Notes under the pieces: model-generated
The model's database searches: none
The model's input: only the letters and a program-made list of their open reading frames with translations
Told to the model about the DNA's origin: nothing
Part shown: positions 43,424-51,986 of the stretch, one piece after another
Layout: each line of letters begins with the position of its first letter
How positions within the stretch are numbered: the first letter of the stretch is position 1
Translations under genes and position numbers: made by a program
DNA from: Thalassospira xiamenensis M-5 = DSM 17429
GTDB lineage: Bacteria > Pseudomonadota > Alphaproteobacteria > Rhodospirillales > Thalassospiraceae
Direction: 5' to 3'
Assembly: GCF_000300235.2 (NCBI RefSeq)
Contig: NZ_CP004388.1
Span: forward strand, 1,407,501 to 1,471,500
Length of the DNA: 64,000 nt

Positions 43424-44137
43424 TCAGAACAGGTTGATCTGGTCTTTTCGCTTTCGCGAATTCGTTTTTTCAGGGACATCTTCTTCGCACCAATCCAGAA
43501 CATGATTGGGCACCGGGCCCAGCATGTGACGCACGGCGTCAAATCCGTTGACCGGATCAAGCCATCCGGCGATATGGTTTGGCCCGATTACGGCGGGCAT
43601 GCGGTCATGGATATGTGAAATTGCCTGTGCGGGGGCGCAGGTGATGATGACCGCCTCGCGTCCGTTTTCAAGCCCGGCAAACAGCACTGGCTGATGATCT
43701 GGCAGGGTGATGCGGGTCTTGTGCTTTACCCTGCCGTCCTTGCGCCATTCAAACCAGCTTGTCGCTGGTATCAGGCAACGCCGATCCAGCAAGGGACGAA
43801 AGGTCGGTTTCTGATCAAGGGTTTCGGCTCGGGCATTGATCAGTGGCGCATTCAGCGTTGAAACGCTTAACCCCCAACGGCGCGAGGCAGCCTTTTGACC
43901 CGGCAGGATCACAATCACCGGATCGGTCGGGCGTCGAATGCCAGACAGGCTCTCAAATGCGGCTTGGTCTGCGTCCTCTAACGGTTTTTCGGTATCTCGT
44001 CGATGTGCATCCCGCCCGTCTAAATCGCGGTCGGCGGCAAAATCGGATGCTTCCTTGCGAATGATATCGCTAAGGTCGATGGCCAGTTGTGCCTGAAACG
44101 CGTTCATGTCGTTGATAAGCTGGTATTGGCTGCACAT
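43424..44137 (-). CDS. SOS response-associated peptidase (SRAP/HMCES family)
   Basis: 237 residues. The opening MCSQYQL exposes Cys2, the residue that forms a thiazolidine crosslink to abasic sites. NARAET, RRCLIPATSWFEW and HDRMPAV are the conserved catalytic and DNA-binding motifs. I start at MCS rather than upstream (44167) because Cys2 must become the N-terminus. An insert of about 40 charged residues lies between residues 25 and 75 (KEASDFAADRDLDGRD...), longer than in typical YedK. It protects replication forks at abasic lesions. Confidence 0.9.
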   Translation of the reverse strand: MCSQYQLINDMNAFQAQLAIDLSDIIRKEASDFAADRDLDGRDAHRRDTEKPLEDADQAAFESLSGIRRPTDPVIVILPGQKAASRRWGLSVSTLNAPLINARAETLDQKPTFRPLLDRRCLIPATSWFEWRKDGRVKHKTRITLPDHQPVLFAGLENGREAVIITCAPAQAISHIHDRMPAVIGPNHIAGWLDPVNGFDAVRHMLGPVPNHVLDWCEEDVPEKTNSRKRKDQINLF

Positions 44138-44321
44138 CGGATTATCTGTTCGTTCCATAATTGACAATGATCATAGCCGTTTGACTGGTTTTGATACAAC
44201 CTTCGTCCTATATAGGAACGCGTGTTGCGATGCGTGCTTGCGACGGATCGCAATGCTATAAGAAGATGACGATACGATATAACGTGCCACTTCGGCGCGC
44301 GGGATTTGAAAGAGCCACCCA

Positions 44322-45065
44322 ATGAATGCCACTGCCCCGAAAACCGTTGTCCTGACTGGCGCAAGCCGGGGGATCGGCCATGTTACGGTCGGTTATTTTG
44401 CCGCGCGCGGCTGGCGGGTGATTTGCTGTTCACGGGAAGCTCCGCCGCCCAGTTGCCCGCGTGATCCGGCACAGGGCATTCATATTGCTGCCGATCTTTC
44501 CAAACCCGAAGATGTCGAGCTTTTCATCAGGCAGGCCAACGAAGTTCTTGGCGATGATCCGCTGCATGCATTGGTCAATAATGCCGGGGTATCACCCAAG
44601 ACGCCGTATAAAGAACGGCTCGGCTGCCTGAATGGCGATATCGAGGCATGGCGTGATGTCTTCGAACTGAACTTTTTTACCCCGTTGACTTTGTCGCGGG
44701 GCTTTGCCGCAGCCCTGCATCGCGGCAAGGGGGCGATTTGTAATATCACCTCAATCGCGGGCCATTATGTTCATCCGTTTGCCGGATCGGCTTATTCCAC
44801 GTCCAAGGCCGCCCTTTCGGGGCTGACACGTGAAATGGCAGTGGAGTTTGCCGAACTGGGCGTGCGGGTCAATGCCGTGGCACCCGGCGAGATCAAAACC
44901 GCAATGATTTCCCCGGAATACGAGGCACTGGTGCCTCGTATTCCGATGAACCGAATGGGCACCCCCGAAGACGTCGCCGCCGCCGTTCATTATCTGGTGG
45001 GGGAGGACAGCAGCTATGTCACCGGTACGGAAATTTTCGTAACCGGTGGGCAGCATCTGTACTGA
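44322..45065 (+). CDS. SDR-family NAD(P)-dependent oxidoreductase
   Basis: 247 residues. TGASRGIGHVTVG, LVNNAG, catalytic SIAGHYVHPFAGSAYSTSKAAL and the C-terminal SYVTGTEIFVTGGQHLY. The RCCSREAP region after strand two is basic, suggesting NADP(H). Monocistronic with its own terminator. Substrate unknown. This is a third SDR in the window, unrelated by position to the others. Confidence 0.87.
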   Translation: MNATAPKTVVLTGASRGIGHVTVGYFAARGWRVICCSREAPPPSCPRDPAQGIHIAADLSKPEDVELFIRQANEVLGDDPLHALVNNAGVSPKTPYKERLGCLNGDIEAWRDVFELNFFTPLTLSRGFAAALHRGKGAICNITSIAGHYVHPFAGSAYSTSKAALSGLTREMAVEFAELGVRVNAVAPGEIKTAMISPEYEALVPRIPMNRMGTPEDVAAAVHYLVGEDSSYVTGTEIFVTGGQHLY

Positions 45066-45092
45066 TTTTGTAAATCTGCGGGGCTTTGATCG

Positions 45093-45125
45093 AAAAAACA
45101 GCCAGGAACTTACGGCTGTTTTTTT
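45093..45125. terminator. Bidirectional terminator
   Basis: AAAAAACAGCC-AGGAACTTAC-GGCTGTTTTTTT between the SDR and the converging GNAT gene, whose stop codon it nearly touches. Confidence 0.85.
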
Positions 45126-45636
45126 ATCGGTGGTGGTTCGGGGAAATGTAAAATGCCGGATCATATTCAGCCTTGCCCGCCGGAATATCATCAATCAGCG
45201 GACGGGCCATGAAATACTGTTCCGGAACGCCGTCCAGTTTCAGGTCGGGCAGGGGAGCAAAGCCGAACCGGCTGTAATAATCAGGTTCGCCCAGAACCAC
45301 GCACCCCGCCGCATCATTGATCCGCAAGCGTGCAATGCCTGCCTGGATCAGTTCCGATCCGATGCCAAAACCCTGTCGGTCGGGGCACACCGCCACTGGA
45401 CCAAGGCCGAACCAGTCGATATTTTTGCCATCGATGGTAATCGGCGAGAAGGCTACGCACCCGACAAGTTCGTTATCTTCAATCGCGACAAGCGAAATGC
45501 TGAGCTTGCCCTTTTTGCGCAAGGCATCGACGATCAGATGTTCAGTTTGCTGACTATGAGGGGCTGTTGCGAATGCGCTGGCCAGCAATGCATGGATTGC
45601 CGGAATATCGGACTTTGTCTCATCGCGTATAAGCAT
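45124..45636 (-). CDS. GNAT-family N-acetyltransferase (YhbS-like)
   Basis: 170 residues. GLGPVAVCPDRQGFGIGSELIQAG is the acetyl-CoA pyrophosphate-binding motif A, and CVVLGEPDYYSRFGF is the YhbS-type C-terminal feature. Cytoplasmic. Acceptor unknown. The start has GGGACG upstream. Confidence 0.85.
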   Translation of the reverse strand: MLIRDETKSDIPAIHALLASAFATAPHSQQTEHLIVDALRKKGKLSISLVAIEDNELVGCVAFSPITIDGKNIDWFGLGPVAVCPDRQGFGIGSELIQAGIARLRINDAAGCVVLGEPDYYSRFGFAPLPDLKLDGVPEQYFMARPLIDDIPAGKAEYDPAFYISPNHHR

Positions 45637-45711
45637 GATCGTCCCGTCCCATCCTGTGACTTCACGCCTGCTACCTGCAGGTCTGTCACACGACTATAAC
45701 GGGAAAATCAA

Positions 45712-46251
45712 TTAGACCAACAGGCTTTTAAGCCAGTCGCGCTTTTGCTCCAGCCGACGGGCTTCCATATCAAGCCATCCGGTGAACGGGGCGGCTTCGT
45801 TTGCGTGGTCTTCACGCAGTGCCAGAACGCGATCAAGTTCCAGTTCGCAAACGTCATGCAGGATTTCGATCTGGTCGCGACGGGTTTCATCATCAAGCAG
45901 ATGCAAGAACCGCATTTTAAGCGCCATGACAAGCCGCGAAAGTTCGCCCGACGTATCTCGAAGCGTGCCCTGCATCAGTTCCTGAAATTTATCGTGCCCG
46001 GCCTTGGTCAGCGACAATTGTGCATCTGAATAGGACCCGCTATTGCAATCCTCGCGCACCAGCCCTTCAAGCTTCAGAAGCTGAAGCGAGCTTCCCATCA
46101 TATCAAGCGATGGCCCCATGATATGGGCGGTAAAATGACGCACTGAATTGGCCAGATCGGCATAGCTGATCGGTTTGTCCGAAAGGGCAAGGGTACCAAG
46201 TGCGCAGAGGCGCAGACATTCTTTGGGCAGCAATGTTCTATCCGAATACAT
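45712..46251 (-). CDS. PadR-like winged-helix regulator
   Basis: 179 residues. The N-terminal 90 residues look like a winged helix (LRLCALGTLALSDKPISYADLANSV...LLKLEGLVRED...LSLTKAGHDKF). The rest is a long helical pair with HDVCELELDRVLALREDH typical of the PadR/AphA coiled-coil dimerisation part. AGGGAC precedes the ATG. Target unknown; no enzyme gene is adjacent. PadR is the best guess, not certain. Confidence 0.6.
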   Translation of the reverse strand: MYSDRTLLPKECLRLCALGTLALSDKPISYADLANSVRHFTAHIMGPSLDMMGSSLQLLKLEGLVREDCNSGSYSDAQLSLTKAGHDKFQELMQGTLRDTSGELSRLVMALKMRFLHLLDDETRRDQIEILHDVCELELDRVLALREDHANEAAPFTGWLDMEARRLEQKRDWLKSLLV

Positions 46252-46399
46252 AAACGGTCCCTGTCATGTTGCAGGTACCCATGTTAACGCGAACGGTTCT
46301 TAATTGCAAGGTGTCGATGCCGGAGAAACCCCGGCACCGGTGAATATAGATCACAATCATGATTCCGCAAACAGACTGTCAAAGACATATCGTTCCCGT

Positions 46400-46819
46400 T
46401 CACGGGGCAACGACGTCATGAACGGTCAGTTCCCGGACTTCACCATCGGGCGTTTGCCACCAGATGGTTTCACCCTTTCTGATACCGATCAGGGCTGCTC
46501 CAACCGGTGTCATGACCGAAATCCGCTGGGTGGATATGTCTGCTTCGGTGGGCATGACAAGAATTATGGTTTGCATGCCACCGGTCGCATTGTCGCGGAA
46601 TGTGACTTCCGATCCGATGGTGATGGCATCAGGGGGCAGTTCGGATCGTGTGGCGATCACAGCCCTGTCTATTTCGTCAAGCAGGCGGTTGGCGACAATC
46701 GGGTTCCGGCCAATATTGGCCCGTGCAAGGTTTTCAAGCTGATCGGCGATGGTCTGATCGATGAAAACGGCTGGATCATGGGACTGGGTTTCAGTGAGGG
46801 TTTTGGTAGTGGTTTGCAT
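46400..46819 (-). CDS. rnk: Nucleoside diphosphate kinase regulator, GreA/GreB-like
   Basis: 139 residues. N-terminal helical part with IDQTIADQLENLARANI and the C-terminal GreA/GreB-type FKBP-like domain (ITIGSEVTFRDNATGGMQTIILVMPTEADISTQRISVMTPVGAALIGIRKGE). Rnk binds RNA polymerase near the secondary channel. AAAGGAC sits about eight bases before ATG at 46819; a start at 46903 adds an unlikely tail. Small, monocistronic. Confidence 0.87.
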   Translation of the reverse strand: MQTTTKTLTETQSHDPAVFIDQTIADQLENLARANIGRNPIVANRLLDEIDRAVIATRSELPPDAITIGSEVTFRDNATGGMQTIILVMPTEADISTQRISVMTPVGAALIGIRKGETIWWQTPDGEVRELTVHDVVAP

Positions 46820-46877
46820 ATCGAAAAGTCCTTTGGATGGGATGTGATGTTGCGACACATAAGGTCGCAAACAGGAT

Positions 46878-47075
46878 TCAGTTGAACGGGACCAAAAGCT
46901 CACCCCCCTGAAGGGGGAGCCTTCTGACTGTGGTGTCGGCCAAAAGAAGCGGGCTGCGTTGTCGTGGTTTCATGCCGATAACGGTCAGGCCGATAAAACT
47001 TCGCAAATCAACGACACTCGGATCGCGACTGTTGCCACCAGAGTTGGCTGAGTGATCATTGATATTGCCAATCAT
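46878..47075 (-). CDS. Doubtful small hypothetical protein
   Basis: 65 residues from an ATG (MIGNINDHSANSGG...). It overlaps the end of the frame at 47056-47310 by 20 bases and ends within the hairpin at 46894-46920. It has no clear family, ribosome site or codon bias. Kept because the layout resembles a coupled pair, but it may not be translated. Confidence 0.2.
   Translation of the reverse strand: MIGNINDHSANSGGNSRDPSVVDLRSFIGLTVIGMKPRQRSPLLLADTTVRRLPLQGGELLVPFN
46894..46920 (-). terminator. Minus-strand terminator-like hairpin
   Basis: GCTC/GAGC outer and CCCCC/GGGGG inner stem; on the minus strand TTTT follows. It lies just before rnk begins and would end a transcript from the 47400-46950 region. 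Confidence 0.55.
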
Positions 47076-47310
47076 GGCTTTGAGGCTTGGTTAGGTTCAG
47101 GCTTAGGAACGATGTCTGTGGCGGCTGATCATTAATCGAAAAGCAGATGAAATCGCCCGGGCAAAGCCTGCTTGTCAGAGGGCGCAAAGTTTCAAGTCGT
47201 TTGAATTGCTGGGGGCGACCGATAGGGCGCGTGCGCACATCGTGTGTTTGCGTGCATGTGATGCTGTTTGGGGGAATGCCACCCAAAGCACGGCATTTCA
47301 AAGCTGTCAT
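47056..47310 (-). CDS. Doubtful small hypothetical protein
   Basis: 84 residues from ATG at 47310 (MTALKCRALGG...), chosen because AGGA sits five bases upstream. Contains four cysteines but no recognisable domain. It lies downstream of the nested hairpin at 47379-47422 on the same strand. Coding status uncertain. Confidence 0.3.
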   Translation of the reverse strand: MTALKCRALGGIPPNSITCTQTHDVRTRPIGRPQQFKRLETLRPLTSRLCPGDFICFSINDQPPQTSFLSLNLTKPQSHDWQYQ

Positions 47311-47378
47311 TGTAATCCTGCCTGTCAAACGATCCGGTTGGATGTTCATCGAAGGTCATTGAAGGTTTGACTTCAAAA

Positions 47379-47422
47379 CCCCGAGTGCAGGTATAGGAAT
47401 ACGTTCCTCACCCCACTCGGGG
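47379..47422. ncRNA. Nested hairpin, candidate structured RNA or terminator
   Basis: An outer perfect 9-bp stem (CCCCGAGTG with CACTCGGGG) encloses an inner stem-loop AGGAA-TACG-TTCCT with a stable UACG-type tetraloop. On the minus strand TTTT follows the outer stem, so it may act as a terminator or a leader of the small frame at 47056-47310. I do not recognise a known RNA class. Confidence 0.4.
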
Positions 47423-47544
47423 TAAGGCTCCTGCGAGAAGGGAACCCGCATTGATTACAAAACGAATGTTTAATTGCTGCTTCAACATGACTGGATCAAT
47501 CTAACATATCGGTCTGGAAATTGAATGATCTTATTGGTGCATAA

Positions 47545-47583
47545 AAAGCAAGACCGGCACATGGTCATGTCTGTGCCGGTCTT
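47545..47583 (-). terminator. hemA terminator
   Basis: AAGACCGGCACA...TGTGCCGGTCTT with GCTTTTTA after it on the minus strand, 35 bases past the hemA stop. Confidence 0.85.
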
Positions 47584-47617
47584 ATGTGTTCCGTCGCGGA
47601 TCGCGTGATTTTCCGCT

Positions 47618-48835
47618 TTATGCCGCTTTTGCGATGCCCAACTGGCCCCAGACGGTCAGAAGTGAATCGATCAGGTGATCGATCAGTTCATCATTGTGAA
47701 GCGGGCCGGGGGTAAAGCGCAGCCGTTCTGTGCCGCGCGGTACGGTCGGATAGTTGATCGGCTGGACATAGATGTCGTGATCAAACAGCAACCGGTCGCT
47801 GGCTTCCTTGCACATGCTGGCGTCGCCCACCATCAGTGGCACGATATGACTTGGCGCATCCATGACCGGAAGACCGGCGGCACGCATACGTTCACGCAGC
47901 GTTTCGGCACGTTCTTTCTGCGCTTCGCGTTCGACATTGCTGTCTTTGAGGTGGCGAACCGATGCCAAGGCACCAGCCGCGATGCTGGGCGGATGGGAGC
48001 TGGTAAAGATAAAGCCGTTGCCAAAGCTGCGCACGAAATCGACGATTTCGGTTTTACCGGCGATATAGCCGCCAATAACGCCAAAGGCCTTGGCAAGCGT
48101 GCCTTGGACGATATCAACGCGGTCCATCACGCCGTCGCGTTCGGCGACGCCGCCGCCGCGCGGGCCATACATGCCAACCGCATGGACTTCGTCGAGATAC
48201 GAAATCGCGTTGTATTTTTCGCACAGATCAAGGATTTCGGCGATCGGTGCGATGTCGCCATCCATTGAATAGACGGACTCGAACGCAACGATCTTGGCGC
48301 GGTTCGGCCCCAGATCGCGCAGGATTTCTTCAAGATGTTCGACGTCGTTATGTTTCCAGATCCGGCGTTCCGCCTTTGAATGGCGCATGCCTTCGATCAT
48401 GGAATTGTGATTGAACGAGTCGGAAATGATCACACAATCCGGCAGCTTCGAGCCAAGGGTCGAAAGCGTCGTCCAGTTGGCGACATAGCCCGATGTCATC
48501 AGAAGGGCTGCTTCCTTGCCATGCAGATCGGCGAGTTCATTCTCGAGCGCGACATGCAGATGGTTGGAGCCGGAAATATTGCGTGTGCCACCCGCCCCGC
48601 CGCCCTGACCGGTGACGGCGTTTTGCATGGCTTCAAGAACCGTGGGATGTTGCCCCATGCCGAGATAGTCGTTTGAGCACCAGACCGTAATTTTGCGCGG
48701 TGTATCACCGTTATCGGGGTGATACATGGCCTTGGGAAATTCACCGACAATACGTTCAAGATTGGCGAATACGCGGTAACGGCCTTCAGCCTTGAGGCCG
48801 GACAACGCGTCTTTAAAGAAGGTGTTATAATTCAT
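47618..48835 (-). CDS. hemA: 5-aminolevulinate synthase
   Basis: 405 residues, full length. PLP-dependent alpha-oxoamine synthase with [25 protein letters not shown]-like [33 protein letters not shown] and the PLP lysine in [16 protein letters not shown]. It condenses glycine and succinyl-CoA, the first step of heme synthesis by the C4 route typical of alphaproteobacteria. A perfect FNR/FnrL box lies 177 bases upstream, as in Rhodobacter where FnrL raises hemA under low oxygen. Confidence 0.97.
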   Translation of the reverse strand: MNYNTFFKDALSGLKAEGRYRVFANLERIVGEFPKAMYHPDNGDTPRKITVWCSNDYLGMGQHPTVLEAMQNAVTGQGGGAGGTRNISGSNHLHVALENELADLHGKEAALLMTSGYVANWTTLSTLGSKLPDCVIISDSFNHNSMIEGMRHSKAERRIWKHNDVEHLEEILRDLGPNRAKIVAFESVYSMDGDIAPIAEILDLCEKYNAISYLDEVHAVGMYGPRGGGVAERDGVMDRVDIVQGTLAKAFGVIGGYIAGKTEIVDFVRSFGNGFIFTSSHPPSIAAGALASVRHLKDSNVEREAQKERAETLRERMRAAGLPVMDAPSHIVPLMVGDASMCKEASDRLLFDHDIYVQPINYPTVPRGTERLRFTPGPLHNDELIDHLIDSLLTVWGQLGIAKAA

Positions 48836-49011
48836 CTTTTGTGTCTTTCGCCTGTCTCTTTACCGCGGGTACGGGCTTGTGTCTCATCCCGTTCTCTCTC
48901 CCTTGGTAAAGCTCTGGTCCTGGCCGGATATGCGTACATCTCCGGATCAGCATGGTCCCGTCTGACCGGGTCTTGATAACTTCCTTATCGGACATGGTTT
49001 CCGACTTGGCA

Positions 49012-49025
49012 TTGACCCTTGTCAA
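49012..49025. promoter_or_regulatory. FNR/FnrL box
   Basis: TTGACCCTTGTCAA matches TTGAY-N4-RTCAA exactly and is a perfect palindrome in its half sites. It lies 177 bases upstream of hemA, the expected site for low-oxygen activation of heme synthesis by FnrL/FNR. Confidence 0.72.
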
Positions 49026-49286
49026 AAATTTTAAAGCGATTCCAGTTTCAGCTAAAACTTTTCAGCAAAGCTTCACTGCGAACCACGCTGTCAAAGAAGG
49101 CGTCCATTCATTGTGTGTCGATCACGCCATCTCGTGGCGTTGGGCGGTTCCCCATTCACTTTCCAATTTGGCGCTATTGATAGCATTTGGCAAGGTTTTG
49201 AAAGGACTTCCGACCCACAATTAAATCAATTTAAACAAGCGGCAAAATCTATCGATTTTTTTATTTCGGAAGTTTAAGGCTATTCG

Positions 49287-49325
49287 CCTGCCGCCGTATT
49301 CATTGGAGTGCGGCGGCAGGTGTTT
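49287..49325. terminator. Hairpin, likely terminator
   Basis: CCTGCCGCCG...CGGCGGCAGG is a perfect 10-bp stem. The T-rich TGTTTGTTTTT follows on the plus strand, while the minus-strand aminotransferase gene ends at 49358, so its direction is uncertain. Confidence 0.6.
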
Positions 49326-49357
49326 GTTTTTAATGTGTTTTCTGGAATGTTATGGAT

Positions 49358-50758
49358 TTAGCCGAGGCTTTCATGCCAGTCCGCAAGGGCCGCTTCGACC
49401 TTGTCGAACATGTCATGAACCTGTTCTTCGGTAATGATCAGTGGTGGGCAAAAGGCAACGCTGTCACCAAGTGCACGCAGGATCACACCGTAGTCCATAC
49501 ATTTTGCAACAACCGCCTTACCGGCAGCACCGACAGGCTGCATTGGTGTTTTCAGACATTTGTCAGCGACCAGTTCAAATGCGCCAATCAGCCCGCGTCC
49601 GCGGGTTTCGCCGATATGTTCAAATTTGTTCAGGTCCTTAAGGCGTTTCTGGAACGGCGACATGACATTGCGGACATGTTCGACAATACCGTCCTCTTCG
49701 TAGATACGCAGTGTTTCAAGGGCGACTGCGGCCGCGACCGGATGGCCGGAATAGGTAAAGCCATGGCCAAAGGTACCAATTCCATCGGATGCCTTTTTCG
49801 CCGCCTGATAAATCTTGTCATTGATGAACAGGGCCGAAATCGGCTGATAGGCCGATGAAAGCTGCTTGGCGACCGTGATCATGTCGGGTTTGAGCCGGAA
49901 GGTTTCGGTGGCAAACATCCGCCCGGTCCGCCCAAAACCGCAAATGACCTCGTCGGCAATGAACAGGATATTGTAACGATCCAGAACTTCCTGCACCTTT
50001 TTGAAATAGGTGCGCGGCGGCACGATGACGCCACCGGCCCCCATGATCGGTTCTGCAATAAATGCGCCGACGGTTTCCGGGCCTTCGGCCTGGATCAGGT
50101 CTTCAAGCTGTTCGGCCAGACGGGTCGCGAAATCTTCTTCTTCCTCGTCGGGCTGGGCTTCGCGCCAGTAATGCGGGGTTTCGGTATGGATGATGCGGTC
50201 AATCGGCAGGTCAAACATTTTGTGATTGCCTGGAAGCCCGGTCATCGAGGCCGCAGCCACCGTCACCCCGTGATAACCCTTCTTGCGCGAGATGATCTTT
50301 TTCTTTTCCGGCTGGCCGATGGCATTGTGATAATACCAGACCATCTTCACCGCAGAATCAGTTGCCTCTGAACCGCTATTGGCAAAGAACACCTTGGACA
50401 TCGGGACGGGTACAAGTTCAAGAAGCTTCTCGGCCAGATCAATCGCCGGGTTGGTGCTGCGCGATGCGAATGTGTGATAATAGGGCAGGGTTTCAAGCTG
50501 CTTTGTTGCGGCTTCAACAAGGCGCCTTTCGCCAAAACCAAGCGATGCACACCAAAGACCGGCCATGCCTTCGATAAAATCGCGGCCATTGTCGTCGGTC
50601 ACGTAAATCCCGTGGCCCTTTGAAATGATATGCGGCCCGGTTTTTTCGTGCGCGGCAAAGTTGGTATAGGGATGCAGATAGCTTGCGATATCGCGGCTGG
50701 CCGCGGAATTGCCTTTGGCCGATGGGGCCGCTGGGGCGATGGTGGCGTCTGTGGTCAT
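49358..50758 (-). CDS. Class III aminotransferase (omega-amino acid/pyruvate type)
   Basis: 466 residues. PLP-binding features include FANSGSEATDSAVKMVWYYHNA, ILFIADEVICGFGRTGRMFATE and the PLP lysine in MITVAKQLSSAYQPISALFI. Length and the FADRLAEQLEDLIQ segments fit the beta-alanine/pyruvate or putrescine aminotransferase group, active in the cytoplasm on omega-amino groups. Substrate cannot be told. No polyamine genes are adjacent. Monocistronic. Confidence 0.9.
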   Translation of the reverse strand: MTTDATIAPAAPSAKGNSAASRDIASYLHPYTNFAAHEKTGPHIISKGHGIYVTDDNGRDFIEGMAGLWCASLGFGERRLVEAATKQLETLPYYHTFASRSTNPAIDLAEKLLELVPVPMSKVFFANSGSEATDSAVKMVWYYHNAIGQPEKKKIISRKKGYHGVTVAAASMTGLPGNHKMFDLPIDRIIHTETPHYWREAQPDEEEEDFATRLAEQLEDLIQAEGPETVGAFIAEPIMGAGGVIVPPRTYFKKVQEVLDRYNILFIADEVICGFGRTGRMFATETFRLKPDMITVAKQLSSAYQPISALFINDKIYQAAKKASDGIGTFGHGFTYSGHPVAAAVALETLRIYEEDGIVEHVRNVMSPFQKRLKDLNKFEHIGETRGRGLIGAFELVADKCLKTPMQPVGAAGKAVVAKCMDYGVILRALGDSVAFCPPLIITEEQVHDMFDKVEAALADWHESLG

Positions 50759-50907
50759 GATAACCTCTGTTTCGTGCAGGAAAGTTCCTGATGCTTTCAG
50801 GCACTTTAGTCAGCATTCTGCGGGTTGGAAATCATTAGTTGGGCCCTGTTCCGGCGAAGATCCTTTGGCGGTTCGTCAAAACAGAAATCACCAAAACAGA
50901 AGCCCAA

Positions 50908-50944
50908 AAGCAAAACCGGCCGGGCAAGGGGCACCGGCCGGATT
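50908..50944 (-). terminator. Terminator of the second universal stress protein gene
   Basis: ACCGGCCGG...CCGGCCGGA hairpin with TTTTGCTTTTGG on the minus strand, 25 bases after the stop codon. Confidence 0.7.
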
Positions 50945-50968
50945 GGTAAAGATGTTGTCGGTCGTAAC

Positions 50969-51811
50969 CTAGTGCGACATCAGAACCGGAACCGTCATGT
51001 GACGCAGAAGATGTTGGGTCACCCCCCCCAACATCAGTTCGCGCAGGCGCGGACGGCCATAGGCGCCGCAAAGGATCAAATCGATGCTTTCATCCGCCGC
51101 ACGCGACAACAGAAGATCGCCAACACTGATGCCACTGGCATTCATGCTTTCCTTGCGGACATTGACACCGTGGCGTTCAAGCCGCGATCCGATATCGACA
51201 CCCGGCACCGGAATGGAATCACGTGCCCCCTTGTTCGGATCGGCACAGAGAACGAGGGCCGATTTGGCATTTTCAAGAAACGCCATGCCGTCATTCACCG
51301 CACGGACAGCTTCGCGATAGGGTTTCCATGCAACCATGACGCGCTCGCCAATCGTTTCGAACCGACCGGCATAAGGTACGACCAGAACCGGGGTGCCAGC
51401 AGTCAGAATGGCCTTGTCGGGCATTTCCGAGGTCGAAGACGGGTCGGCACTGTCCGGATCATACTGGCCCAGAACCGTCAGGTCGTGATGGCGCGCATAC
51501 ATGGCAACCGTGTCGGCAATCTCGGCGGCAGAGCATGGTGTTTCCTGCCAACTGAAGGTTACACCGGCATCCTCGCAGGCTTTGGCGAAGTCGCGCTTGG
51601 CTTCCTTGGCGGTTTCGGCCATTGCAGCACGCTGCTGATTGATGATTTCCTGGGAAATCTGAACTTCCATGAAACGCGGAATTTCCGCATAGGGCAGAAG
51701 AAACAGCCCGGTCAGGTGGGCTTTGTGCGCTTTGGCAACTTTCAGGGCAACCGAAAGCCGTTGGGCGCAAGGGGCCGAATTGTCGATATGAACAAGGATA
51801 TCCCGATACAT
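50969..51811 (-). CDS. Universal stress protein, tandem UspA type
   Basis: 280 residues. Opening MYRDILVHIDNSAPCAQRLSVALKVAKAHKAHLTGL and ending DLILCGAYGRPRLRELMLGGVTQHLLRHMTVPVLMSH. Two UspA units, the second with GAYGRPR...GGV nucleotide-binding loop. Same layout as the gene at 42140-42997, but from a different locus. Probably involved in stress or low-oxygen survival (inference). Confidence 0.88.
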   Translation of the reverse strand: MYRDILVHIDNSAPCAQRLSVALKVAKAHKAHLTGLFLLPYAEIPRFMEVQISQEIINQQRAAMAETAKEAKRDFAKACEDAGVTFSWQETPCSAAEIADTVAMYARHHDLTVLGQYDPDSADPSSTSEMPDKAILTAGTPVLVVPYAGRFETIGERVMVAWKPYREAVRAVNDGMAFLENAKSALVLCADPNKGARDSIPVPGVDIGSRLERHGVNVRKESMNASGISVGDLLLSRAADESIDLILCGAYGRPRLRELMLGGVTQHLLRHMTVPVLMSH

Positions 51812-51904
51812 CTGCCAGTCTCCTTTTCCGGGCAGCCCCGCCTTCGATCAAGGCGGCTAGCGTGGTTATGAGAAGCAGTCTAATGCGATCAGTGCTGGCG
51901 TTCT

Positions 51905-51918
51905 TTGTTCTATCTCAA
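51905..51918 (-). promoter_or_regulatory. Possible degenerate FNR box
   Basis: On the minus strand TTGAGATAGAACAA, with two mismatches to TTGAY-N4-RTCAA, 94 bases before the second universal stress protein. It shares the AACAA half with the site at 42014. Weak. Confidence 0.25.
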
Positions 51919-51986
51919 ATTACACTTACCGCCTGTACTGAGTATCGCGTAACCCTGTGGCGAGAAAATGACTGTCCGTGAATTGG

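Larger units (their letters stand above)
46820..47617. other. About 800-bp gap with small doubtful frames and two hairpins
   Basis: Contains two overlapping minus-strand frames, 47056-47310 and 46878-47075, a nested hairpin at 47379-47422 and a terminator-like hairpin at 46894-46920. No frame matches a known family. The small frames are listed separately at low confidence. The rest (47423-47540) is AT-rich with no visible feature. Confidence 0.5.
48836..49351. other. About 520-bp gap upstream of hemA
   Basis: Holds the FNR/FnrL box and presumably the hemA promoter(s). A 90-codon plus-strand frame (48952-49224) has no ribosome site or family match, and I do not call it a gene. A hairpin at 49287-49325 marks the end of the next gene on the minus strand. 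Confidence 0.55.

Noticed and set aside
48952-49224. 90-codon plus-strand frame upstream of hemA
   Set aside because: No ribosome site, no family match, and it overlaps the FNR box and presumed hemA promoter.
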